From a virus, in IMG/VR virus record IMGVR_UViG_3300013132_000271, positions 1 to 23,213 of that record: 23,213 nucleotides of DNA, one strand, 5' to 3'. Under the pieces are notes generated by a model. That model had not been told where the DNA came from. It saw only the letters and a list, made by a program, of their open reading frames with translations, and did no database searches. A program made the position numbers and the translations under genes. Numbering within the stretch: the stretch's first letter is position 1; each line of letters begins with the position of its first letter. Below are positions 7,749 through 13,617 of the stretch, piece by piece.

Positions 7749-7770
7749 CAACATTTTTGTTGCATTTGCA
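7739..7770 (+). terminator. hairpin over the stop codon, possible weak terminator or operator
   Basis: TGCAAA (7739-7744) pairs with TTTGCA (7765-7770), and inside it CAACA (7749-7753) pairs with TGTTG (7758-7762) around TTTT, with an asymmetric internal loop. No U tract follows, so termination would be weak. It lies about 20 bases before the next -35 box. Confidence 0.4.
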
Positions 7771-7787
7771 CAACACACAGAATGTGC

Positions 7788-7815
7788 TTGCACTTTATAG
7801 TGATTCCTGTATAAT
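7788..7815 (+). promoter_or_regulatory. sigma70-type promoter, shares -10/leader with 8768-8795
   Basis: TTGCAC (7788-7793, four of six), a 16-base spacer and perfect TATAAT (7810-7815) preceded by TG. Its -10 box and first transcribed bases belong to a 34-bp sequence repeated exactly about 1 kb downstream. Confidence 0.75.
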
Positions 7816-7837
7816 TGTTTATGTTGATTGATTGAAA
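7804..7837 (+). repeat. 34-bp direct repeat, copy 1 (promoter -10 and leader)
   Basis: Runs from TTCCTGTATAATTG to GATTGATTGAAA and is identical to 8784-8817. It holds the -10 box and about 20 bases of leader with tandem TTGA units (TTGATTGATTGA). The flanks differ on both sides. Confidence 0.95.
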
Positions 7838-7849
7838 CTAGGAAGAAAG

Positions 7850-8056
7850 ATGAGCAGCTACCCCAACATGAGCTACTGTATGTGCGAGAACACTTTTCTT
7901 GCCCTGCGCCAAGTGCTAGACGCGATGAACGAGGAAGGTTCTGCTTTCCTGCGAGAGCTATCGCGTGATGAGCGTAGTGCATTTCAAGGGCTGTTTAACG
8001 CCTGCGAAGACTTCATTGCCCTTGCTGAGGAGATGCAAGTTGACGAAGATCTATAG
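7850..8056 (+). CDS. small helical acidic protein, 68 aa
   Basis: The ATG at 7850 follows AGGAAG and is preferred over a TTG at 7832, which lies inside the duplicated leader. The product begins MSSYPNMSYCMCEN, then has helical segments (NTFLALRQVLDAMNEEG, RDERSAFQGLFNACEDFIAL) and an acidic tail (EEMQVDEDL). No family is recognised. It is transcribed from its own promoter at 7788-7815. Acidic small phage proteins of this kind often bind host proteins, but no target is visible. Confidence 0.65.
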   Translation: MSSYPNMSYCMCENTFLALRQVLDAMNEEGSAFLRELSRDERSAFQGLFNACEDFIALAEEMQVDEDL

Positions 8057-8085
8057 GTCAACCTATAAATTGGTCACGTTATAAT
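8040..8085 (+). promoter_or_regulatory. promoter region with tandem -10 boxes
   Basis: TTGACG (8040-8045, inside the end of the upstream gene), an 18-base spacer and TATAAA (8064-8069). A second perfect TATAAT lies at 8080-8085 without a good -35. The two -10 boxes sit in an imperfect 16-base tandem duplication, each unit beginning GGTCA (8056 and 8072). Confidence 0.6.
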
Positions 8086-8118
8086 GTTTTGACACTGACA
8101 AATAAAGGACTAACAAAA

Positions 8119-8502
8119 ATGGCTACTAGTTCAACTATTGCACTTGAATTCGCTGATGGCTCTATTGGGCAGGTCTACTGCCACTGGGACGGCTATATCG
8201 AAAACAACGGTCGTATCCTCCAAACGAATTGGACTGATCCTTTTCAAGTGCGGGATCTCATTGATCGCGGCGGCATGAGCCAATTGGGCAATACTTTGGA
8301 TCAATGTGAGTTCTACAACGATGAGGGTGATCTTGCTCAATATTTCAGCAACTTCCGTGACTACTTGGAGCAAGGGCAGATGGAAGAATACAACTACATT
8401 CTTCGAAATATCGACGGGAAAGCAACTTGGTTTGTTGCTCGCGAATTCGAGCGAGATTTTGTGGAACTGAATCAACCTCTAAATGCTCAAAACGAGGAAT
8501 AA
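8119..8502 (+). CDS. conserved phage protein of the MATxSTIALEFADG type, 127 aa
   Basis: The product begins MATSSTIALEFADGSIGQVY, then CHWDGYIENNG and TDPFQVRDLIDRG. I recognise this pattern as a protein found in many phages and some plasmids, with no known function. The ATG at 8119 follows AAAGGA; the longer TTG frame from 8089 is rejected because it falls between the -10 box and the ribosome site. An acidic C-terminus (NQPLNAQNEE) precedes a stop one base before the next gene. It is probably transcribed from the tandem promoter region upstream. Confidence 0.8.
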   Translation: MATSSTIALEFADGSIGQVYCHWDGYIENNGRILQTNWTDPFQVRDLIDRGGMSQLGNTLDQCEFYNDEGDLAQYFSNFRDYLEQGQMEEYNYILRNIDGKATWFVAREFERDFVELNQPLNAQNEE

Positions 8503-8503
8503 T

Positions 8504-8746
8504 ATGATCACGCAAACATTCAAAGTCGCTTCTGCTATTCGAACCATTACGGGTAAGGGTTCTGTCATTTTCAACGATAAACTGGTTGATGGTCGGCGTA
8601 GCCTGAAAGTTTGGGGCTGGATGTACGCCGAGTATGCAGAAGCAGCAGATATTCTTCGTCAGCATGGACATGAAGTCACGATGGTTCAGGTGCCTGCAGG
8701 CCGCGGAAAGCGCTGGCGCTTGCATGTTGTGGAAAAACAACAGTAA
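8504..8746 (+). CDS. small basic protein, 80 aa
   Basis: The ATG at 8504 follows ACGAGG and is chosen over the in-frame ATG at 8483, which lies deep in the upstream gene and lacks a ribosome site. The product is basic with a short alpha/beta pattern: SVIFNDKLVDGRRSLKVWGW, a helix (YAEYAEAADILRQHG), then VTMVQVPAGRGKRWRLHVVE. Function is unknown; the Arg/Lys-rich C-terminus would suit nucleic-acid binding. It probably forms a two-gene unit with the upstream gene. Confidence 0.65.
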   Translation: MITQTFKVASAIRTITGKGSVIFNDKLVDGRRSLKVWGWMYAEYAEAADILRQHGHEVTMVQVPAGRGKRWRLHVVEKQQ

Positions 8747-8754
8747 TTTGTTAC
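8725..8754 (+). terminator. tandem small hairpins at the gene end, possible weak terminator
   Basis: TGTTGT (8725-8730) pairs with ACAACA (8737-8742) around a six-base loop. GTAA (8743-8746, with the stop) pairs with TTAC (8751-8754) and is followed by ATTTTTG. The stems are AT-rich, so termination is at best partial. The placement before a promoter mirrors that at 7739-7770. Confidence 0.35.
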
Positions 8755-8767
8755 ATTTTTGCAACGG

Positions 8768-8795
8768 TTGACAAAGTTTCCAGTTCCTGTATAAT
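8768..8795 (+). promoter_or_regulatory. near-perfect sigma70 promoter with duplicated leader
   Basis: Perfect TTGACA (8768-8773), 16-base spacer and perfect TATAAT (8790-8795). The -10 box and leader are the second copy of the 34-bp repeat. Confidence 0.85.
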
Positions 8796-8817
8796 TGTTT
8801 ATGTTGATTGATTGAAA
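8784..8817 (+). repeat. 34-bp direct repeat, copy 2 (promoter -10 and leader)
   Basis: Identical to 7804-7837. It ends two bases before the GAGG ribosome site of the following gene. Confidence 0.95.
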
Positions 8818-8830
8818 AGAGGAAAACACC

Positions 8831-9241
8831 ATGGCATACGTCTCCCAAGATCTGAAGAGTTCTCTGTCCCCCAAGATCAAAGCGATCTGCAAGAAGTATG
8901 GAGTCAAAGCAACTCTAGCGGTTCGGAATCATTCGACGCTTGTTCTGAATGTTTCGCAAGGTAGTATCGACTTTATCGATAACTACAACAGGACAGTCGG
9001 TGCCAGCTCCTGGTACACTCGCAACGGGTTCACCCCTGCTAAGGATTATCTGGATGTGAATCCTTATCACTTCAAGGATCAGTTCGCGGGTCGCGCCCTC
9101 GCCTTCATCAAGGAAGTGCATGCTGCTATGATGACAGGTAACCATGACCATTCCGACATTCAATCCGACTACTTCAATGTAGGTTGGTATGTTGATATCA
9201 ACATTGGTCGCTGGAACAAACCTTACCAACTTTCTGCTTGA
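8831..9241 (+). CDS. conserved phage protein of the MAYVSQDLK type, 136 aa
   Basis: The start MAYVSQDLKSSLSPKIKAIC followed by KKYGVKATLAVRNHSTLVLNV matches a family I recall from many phage and plasmid genomes (MAY-S-E-K, K-YG-K, VR-HS-LV), function unknown. The middle and end hold SWYTRNGFTPAKDYLDVNPYHF and YFNVGWYVDINIGRWNKPY, also typical. The ATG follows GAGGAAAAC. It is transcribed from the promoter at 8768-8795. The protein is soluble with no metal motif. Confidence 0.8.
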   Translation: MAYVSQDLKSSLSPKIKAICKKYGVKATLAVRNHSTLVLNVSQGSIDFIDNYNRTVGASSWYTRNGFTPAKDYLDVNPYHFKDQFAGRALAFIKEVHAAMMTGNHDHSDIQSDYFNVGWYVDINIGRWNKPYQLSA

Positions 9242-9248
9242 GGTTAGT

Positions 9249-9338
9249 ATGACTAAACAAGTAATTGGTGACATATTCGGGGCAGTAAGCATTGTTCTGT
9301 TTCCTATTCTTTTGATCTTTCTTTCTGAACTTTTTTGA
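9249..9338 (+). CDS. very small hydrophobic peptide, 29 aa (tentative)
   Basis: ATG at 9249 with GAGG five bases upstream, the site overlapping the previous stop. Codons 7-29 encode almost entirely hydrophobic residues (IGDIFGAVSIVLFPILLIF), one membrane span, ending SELF. The stop overlaps the next promoter's upstream edge. Good ribosome site and a coherent span support it, but 29 codons could arise by chance. Confidence 0.4.
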   Translation: MTKQVIGDIFGAVSIVLFPILLIFLSELF

Positions 9339-9367
9339 TTGACAATCGACCCCCCATCCCTTATAAT
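9339..9367 (+). promoter_or_regulatory. consensus sigma70 promoter
   Basis: Perfect TTGACA (9339-9344), 17-base C-rich spacer and perfect TATAAT (9362-9367). It is one of two full-consensus promoters in the window and leads to the gene at 9389 with a very short leader carrying GTGAG. Confidence 0.9.
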
Positions 9368-9388
9368 GATTTTTTTTGTGAGATAAAC

Positions 9389-9775
9389 ATGAGTGCAAAA
9401 TACAATTTCGGCGGAATCTCAAAGCGTATTGGTCAGTACAAAGTTCGAGTGGGTCAGGGCGACCTGGTCACTCGCTATAAGCAGATGATCAAGGAAGATC
9501 ATACCGAGATCGACCTGATCGAATTCGACGGGAAACTGACTAAGGAAGAAGTTTGCAATGAACTTCTGAAGATCGAACGATTCCATCAATTTCGAGAAGT
9601 CATTCTCGAAACGCTCGCCAAGAAATCTGGCGCAGCTCCTGCTGCAACCCCCAAAGCAGCAAAACCCGCACCTGCGAAGCAAGCCCCTGCTGTTAAGCAG
9701 AAGCCGAAGGTCGTAGTGCAAAAGCCTCTAGACGATGATCTCGTTCTTGAGGAACTCAAACAATTGGTAGCTTAA
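9389..9775 (+). CDS. protein with Ala/Pro/Lys-rich linker, 128 aa
   Basis: The ATG at 9389 follows GTGAG and a consensus promoter; the longer TTG frame (9335) would start inside the promoter and is rejected. Residues 1-78 look folded (MSAKYNFGGISKRIGQYKV, EIDLIEFDGKLTKEEVCNEL). Residues 80-112 are a low-complexity linker (SGAAPAATPKAAKPAPAKQ), and the acidic end DDDLVLEELKQLV could be a short binding helix. A flexible linker with a terminal acidic helix resembles protein-protein docking tails, such as those on SSB proteins, but the fold is not an obvious OB fold. Function unknown. Confidence 0.7.
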   Translation: MSAKYNFGGISKRIGQYKVRVGQGDLVTRYKQMIKEDHTEIDLIEFDGKLTKEEVCNELLKIERFHQFREVILETLAKKSGAAPAATPKAAKPAPAKQAPAVKQKPKVVVQKPLDDDLVLEELKQLVA

Positions 9776-9789
9776 TCATTGGAGTCTTT

Positions 9790-10032
9790 ATGAAACCACA
9801 AACTCAATCTATTCTCAAACTTCTTGAATCTGGTCGTACTTTGACCCCTGCACAAGCACGAACTGAGCTTGGTGTCAAGTCGCTCGGTGCTCGTATTCAT
9901 GAGCTACGTAGCGAAGGTTATCCTGTTTATTCCAACTATACGAAGTCAGGTGTCACCTATCGACTGGGGGTCCCCAGTCGTGATATGGTTGCAGCAGCGT
10001 TTAATGTCCTAGGCAAATACGCTTTCGAGTAA
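9790..10032 (+). CDS. helix-turn-helix protein (HTH_39-like), 80 aa
   Basis: Residues 5-48 (SILKLLESGRTLTPAQARTE, then LGVKSLGARIHELRSEGYPV) form a winged-helix-like HTH: helix, SGRTLTP turn, helix, then the recognition helix LGARIHELRSEGY, with a wing at YSNYTKSGVTYRLG. I associate this pattern with the phage family Pfam calls HTH_39 (from memory). It would bind DNA and may regulate phage transcription. Its ATG follows GGAG, and a strong terminator lies 12 bases after its stop, so it closes the accessory island. Confidence 0.8.
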   Translation: MKPQTQSILKLLESGRTLTPAQARTELGVKSLGARIHELRSEGYPVYSNYTKSGVTYRLGVPSRDMVAAAFNVLGKYAFE

Positions 10033-10043
10033 ACTCTAGCAGC

Positions 10044-10075
10044 AAAGAAAGGCGCTTCGGCGCCTTTCTTTTTTT
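10044..10075 (+). terminator. strong intrinsic terminator
   Basis: A 12-bp stem: AAAGAAAGGCGC (10044-10055) pairs perfectly with 10060-10071 around a TTCG tetraloop, followed by a T run to 10075. It ends the accessory island just before the late block. Confidence 0.95.
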
Positions 10076-10082
10076 ATAAATA
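10075..10082 (+). promoter_or_regulatory. T4-type late promoter
   Basis: TATAAATA exactly matches the T4 late promoter consensus. It starts on the last T of the terminator and lies 22 bases before the ATG of the first gene of the late block, the expected distance. Confidence 0.8.
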
Positions 10083-10104
10083 TTAAAAATTACTCGGGGG
10101 CTAT

Positions 10105-11100
10105 ATGAGATTAGGATTCAGAGATTACTTGCAAGAAGCAAAAATCAGAGGTTCAGGTGCCGATTCTGCGCGTCAAGTGAACAAATATATTCACCCTTAC
10201 CTGCCAGGCGGAGCTAAAGCAGGAACTGATACTCATACACTTGCTTCAGATGCAGGCGGGTTGAAGGCAGGAACAGCTGTTACACTTCACGCCCATCATG
10301 AAGAAGATGGCGAACATCATGTAACAGTCTCTTCGGGAAAAACTAAGGTCAAGATTCCTGTCAGCAAACTGAACAAACCAGTAGTAGCAAAGAATAGAGG
10401 GCTTGTACAAGAAGGTCAGCTAGCAGAGCATCTTAAGGGCCACGGATTGATGGAAGGAAAGTCTGCAGGATTTACTGCAGGCAATGACTTTCATTTGATC
10501 GATAAGCGAGGTCCAACTAAGAAAAGAATCCGAGGATCTGAAGGTTTTAACGCGAATGCTAAAGGTGAAGATATTCAAGGCGAGCACAAATCTGACATTC
10601 GAACAACCGCCTTTGGTCAGCTTACTCTAACAAGACATCCCAAGACACAAAAGTGGCATATCAGCGACGAAGCACGAGCAAAGCGCCCCGAGTATGCTGC
10701 AGCAATAGAAAAAGCAACTGTTACGGTGGGAGGCAAAAAGAAGTCGCTTATTGACCACCTGAACGAAACAGAAACTCCCGGTACAGTTAATAAAACCGGA
10801 TTTCATTCAGATGAAACATCAGTTCATCCCGCGCACGCTTACATGCGTGACCATCATGTTGATGTAATACATATTGATTCGCATGGGACATACCGTGCAG
10901 GAAAAAGCGAAACCAAAGATAGACACAAATTAGGACTTCCTGCAATGGAAGGTGTTGGTAAATTTAGAGTTCGTCAGAAACAAGCATCAAATCCAAATTC
11001 TCGAACAGCACAATTTAGTATCAAGAAGCTAGCTAAATCAGATGTTCACATAGGAACAGATGAAGGTGCTAATGAAATGAAAAGAAGATTAGGACATTGA
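10105..11100 (+). CDS. late protein, possible PD-(D/E)xK nuclease fold, capsid-targeting-like N-terminus, 331 aa
   Basis: The N-terminus MRLGFRDYLQEAK resembles the T4 capsid-targeting segment (F-x-x-hydrophobic-x-E-A), with a possible prohead-protease site after LQE. Residues 50-92 look like a small beta barrel (GTAVTLHAHH, HHVTVSSGKTKVKIPVSKL). Residues 100-185 have VQEGQLAEHL, GNDFHLID (D128), QGEHKSD (E160-x-K162) and AFGQLTL, an order of Glu helix, Asp, ExK that fits a PD-(D/E)xK nuclease, though this is inference. The remainder (FHSDETSVHPAHAYMRDHHV) is His-rich. A GGGGG ribosome site precedes the ATG. It is the first gene after the late promoter. I recall similar uncharacterised proteins in environmental T4-like phages. 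A purely structural role cannot be excluded. Confidence 0.7.
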   Translation: MRLGFRDYLQEAKIRGSGADSARQVNKYIHPYLPGGAKAGTDTHTLASDAGGLKAGTAVTLHAHHEEDGEHHVTVSSGKTKVKIPVSKLNKPVVAKNRGLVQEGQLAEHLKGHGLMEGKSAGFTAGNDFHLIDKRGPTKKRIRGSEGFNANAKGEDIQGEHKSDIRTTAFGQLTLTRHPKTQKWHISDEARAKRPEYAAAIEKATVTVGGKKKSLIDHLNETETPGTVNKTGFHSDETSVHPAHAYMRDHHVDVIHIDSHGTYRAGKSETKDRHKLGLPAMEGVGKFRVRQKQASNPNSRTAQFSIKKLAKSDVHIGTDEGANEMKRRLGH

Positions 11101-11344
11101 TCCTTTTGCCCATCATTCACAACAAAGCAATTTTACACACCTTGTCAATATACGTCAATGCAGAGCATTAAAGAGAAAAAACTATTACTAAAGTTCGCCA
11201 TGCAGATGGGACAACCCGTAGATCCTGCATTGGTAGAACTATTGACGGTGTTTCTGATACTCTTACAATAGGCATTTTAACCGATACTGCAGGTGCTGAT
11301 GTTGGTGCTATCATAGGTTGGAACGAGATAATATAGGAAAAAAT
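11101..11344 (+). pseudogene. 244-bp gap with two overlapping short frames, possible gene remnant
   Basis: There is no promoter or terminator I trust here. An ATG frame at 11158-11271 (37 codons) gives MQSIKEKKLLLKFAMQMGQP followed by VDPALVELL. A second frame without a start, 11172-11336 (55 codons with stop), gives VRHADGTTRRSCIGRTIDGV and then TIGILTDTAGADVGAIIGWN. Both read like phage protein rather than random translation, but neither has a ribosome site and they are in different frames. A decayed or rearranged structural gene is the simplest explanation. The last bases (ATAGGAAAA) are the ribosome site of the next gene. Confidence 0.4.
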
Positions 11345-12493
11345 ATGCTCACGCTAAAAGGTTACTTACTAGAAGCACGACAAAAAACATCTGTTGATGC
11401 AGAGCTTTTGTCACATCTTACTCACGCTAAAGACCTGCCGCATGAACTTCCTGGGCCTGGGCATGACCACGGTGTAAACCTTATTCATGAGTTTCATAAG
11501 TTAAGAACGGGACAACCTACATCAGTTGTTGCTACGCATAAGGTTGATGGGGGAGCATCTGTTGTCGTGGGTCATGATGAAAAAGGACCTTTTGTATCAG
11601 ATAAGCATAGACACGGTCGAGGTGTAGTTGCAAGAAACGAAGAAGAAATTGATCATCATTTTGGACACGCACCATCTTACGCTGCTTCAATGAAAAATGT
11701 TCTTGAACATGCACACCATATAGTTAACAAAGGTCATACTGTTCAGGGTGATCTTTTGTTTACAGAGCATGATAAAGATATCAGAAAAGAGGGCACAGTT
11801 ACAGCACATCCCAATCGATTGCAGTACAAGATGAAAACTCCCGCGAAGGTAGGTATTGCGATTCATACAGAAATTACTAATGGGATTGCACACAAACCCT
11901 CAAAGGCAGCAATTGCCCACCATGCAGAAGTTTTCAAACCTAATCTAGAGTTTGACAGCAACAAGCATCCTTACAGTGAAAAAGACAGAAAAGCGACTGA
12001 GATGCATTTGCAAAAAGCTAAAGAGCTGATTGGTAAAAATCCTGATCATAGTCATTTGACCGATGAGCATCAAACTCACTTTACAACCTACATGAATAGG
12101 ACAACCCGAAAGGGTACTACCCCGTCTGTTGAAGGTTACAAAACGCATCTAGAAGAAGAGGGTGTAAAGAAAGCAGGTACGGTAAAAACTGATGCAGCAA
12201 AAGCAACCCATATCAACAAGTTTAAAGGTATGGCAGAGCACGTAGAAAAGAATCGCGATGCTTTTGAAAATACACTTAAGATCAATCATCACTTATCACA
12301 AGCAACAGAGCATGTGTTAAAGGGGATCAAACATCACGATATGCACACGATGGTTGACGGCAAACAGTCGGACACAGAAGGTGTCGTTCTTCTAAAGCGC
12401 GACCAACAAAAGCGTCTCAGACCCGTTGCCAAACTAGTTCCGAAAGAAGTATCACATCAGATTCTCAATAATCCTCGCTTCTCAAAGGCATAA
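11345..12493 (+). CDS. ligase-like nucleotidyltransferase with capsid-targeting-like N-terminus, 382 aa
   Basis: The N-terminus MLTLKGYLLEARQ again resembles a capsid-targeting segment with LLE|A as a possible prohead-protease site. Residue K66 lies in HKVDGG, matching motif I (KxDG) of covalent nucleotidyltransferases (DNA/RNA ligases, capping enzymes). GDLLFT (135-140) could be motif III, EGVVLLK (345-351) matches motif IV, and PVAKLV (K363) fits motif V. I recall this as a phage family of unknown function (possibly DUF6267). It would form a lysyl-AMP intermediate if active. The ATG at 11345 follows ATAGGAAAA; the TTG at 11318 is rejected. Its stop is one base before the next gene. No OB-fold domain is evident after motif V, so substrate and reaction are open. 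Confidence 0.75.
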   Translation: MLTLKGYLLEARQKTSVDAELLSHLTHAKDLPHELPGPGHDHGVNLIHEFHKLRTGQPTSVVATHKVDGGASVVVGHDEKGPFVSDKHRHGRGVVARNEEEIDHHFGHAPSYAASMKNVLEHAHHIVNKGHTVQGDLLFTEHDKDIRKEGTVTAHPNRLQYKMKTPAKVGIAIHTEITNGIAHKPSKAAIAHHAEVFKPNLEFDSNKHPYSEKDRKATEMHLQKAKELIGKNPDHSHLTDEHQTHFTTYMNRTTRKGTTPSVEGYKTHLEEEGVKKAGTVKTDAAKATHINKFKGMAEHVEKNRDAFENTLKINHHLSQATEHVLKGIKHHDMHTMVDGKQSDTEGVVLLKRDQQKRLRPVAKLVPKEVSHQILNNPRFSKA

Positions 12494-12494
12494 A

Positions 12495-13616
12495 ATGAAA
12501 GAAAAGACAACAGTTTTCGCATTTGGGAGAATGAATCCCCCCACAACAGGCCACGGGAAGCTGCTCGATAAGGTGAAAGAAGTTGCAAAGAAGCATGCCG
12601 CAGATCATTTGGTTGTGCTGTCTCATAGTCAAGATGCGAAAAAGAATCCTCTTACATCCGAGCAAAAACTTAAACATGTAAAAAGATTTTTTCCTAATAC
12701 AAACTTTGCTACATCATCGAAAGAACATCCTACATTCCTACAACATGCAGCAAAATTACATGCATCAGGCACTCATCATCTTGTGATGGTTGCAGGTTCT
12801 GATAGGACTCAAGAGTATCATGATAAACTTCATCAGTACAATGGTCCTGATAAGATGTTTAACTTCAAGTCAATTAAGGTAGTATCGGCAGGGGAAAGAG
12901 ATCCTGATGCAGAGGGTGTAGAAGGTATGTCGGCGTCAAAGATGCGTGAGCATGCGAAGAACAATGACTTAGACAGTTTCAAGCAAGGTATTCCTAAACA
13001 TGTAAAACATGAGCACGCTAAAGAATTATTTGATGATGTTCGAGGTGGAATGAAACTTGCAGAATCATTTTTGGCATGGTTGAAGGAAAATAAATATAGG
13101 ACGAGCTCTGGTTCATATAAGAAAAATCCTCGCAATCCTTCAGGTATTTCAAAGAAGTATTCAGGAAATCTTTCTCACAGTACACAAGCAGCAAGAAAAG
13201 CACATTGGGAAAAAACGAGCAAGATGGCATCAGACAATCCTGCAGCATATGAACCTGCTCCTGGCGATAAAGATGCAAAAACAAAAGAATCAGTATACAC
13301 GAAGCGTTACAAAGAAAGGTTTGGAGAAGAAAAGATGTCTATTCCATTTTTGCTAATGACAGAGCAGCAAAGAGAGCGCCTTCGCGAAATGAATGCACCC
13401 GCTTCTCAAATAACCTTTCTGAATACAAAGACACAAAACTTTGATATGTGTCCTGGTGCAGTTGCAGCATTTAATAATCTTATCGGAGATGTTTCAGATA
13501 AAGAGATGAAGATGATGCAAACCACTAAGCAAATGCATGCTGCTGTATCTGCAGGCATAGACGTTAAACCTGAGCACCTTAAAAGAATGCAGTTTAAACA
13601 TTATGTAGGGGTATAA
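12495..13616 (+). CDS. HIGH-type nucleotidyltransferase fused to a second late protein, 373 aa
   Basis: Residues 1-185 are a cytidylyltransferase-like (NMNAT-type) domain. FGRMNPPTTGH (10-20) carries the TxGH form of the HxGH motif, AGSDR (100-104) follows, and GMSASKMRE (144-152) is the SxSxxR-type motif. Such enzymes move AMP or CMP from NTPs to a phosphorylated acceptor; NMN is possible but not shown. At residue 186 a new module starts with MKLAESFLAWLKEN, a capsid-targeting-like segment. It continues with SGSYKKNPRNPSGISKK and PGDKDAKTKESVYTKRY, pieces I associate with small late phage proteins. A good ribosome site (GAGGTGG) precedes the ATG at 13050, and GGAGA precedes another at 13335, so shorter products may also be made. 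This looks like an in-frame fusion of two genes. Confidence 0.8.
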   Translation: MKEKTTVFAFGRMNPPTTGHGKLLDKVKEVAKKHAADHLVVLSHSQDAKKNPLTSEQKLKHVKRFFPNTNFATSSKEHPTFLQHAAKLHASGTHHLVMVAGSDRTQEYHDKLHQYNGPDKMFNFKSIKVVSAGERDPDAEGVEGMSASKMREHAKNNDLDSFKQGIPKHVKHEHAKELFDDVRGGMKLAESFLAWLKENKYRTSSGSYKKNPRNPSGISKKYSGNLSHSTQAARKAHWEKTSKMASDNPAAYEPAPGDKDAKTKESVYTKRYKERFGEEKMSIPFLLMTEQQRERLREMNAPASQITFLNTKTQNFDMCPGAVAAFNNLIGDVSDKEMKMMQTTKQMHAAVSAGIDVKPEHLKRMQFKHYVGV

Positions 13617-13617
13617 A

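Noticed and set aside
11175-11182. A-run followed by C as a possible -1 frameshift slippery site in the 11101-11344 gap
   Set aside because: The phase of the codons is wrong for a standard X-XXY-YYZ slip between the two frames.
13089-13096. AATAAATA late-promoter word inside the fused nucleotidyltransferase gene
   Set aside because: It lies within coding sequence encoding N-K-Y and has no gene start at the right distance; probably chance.
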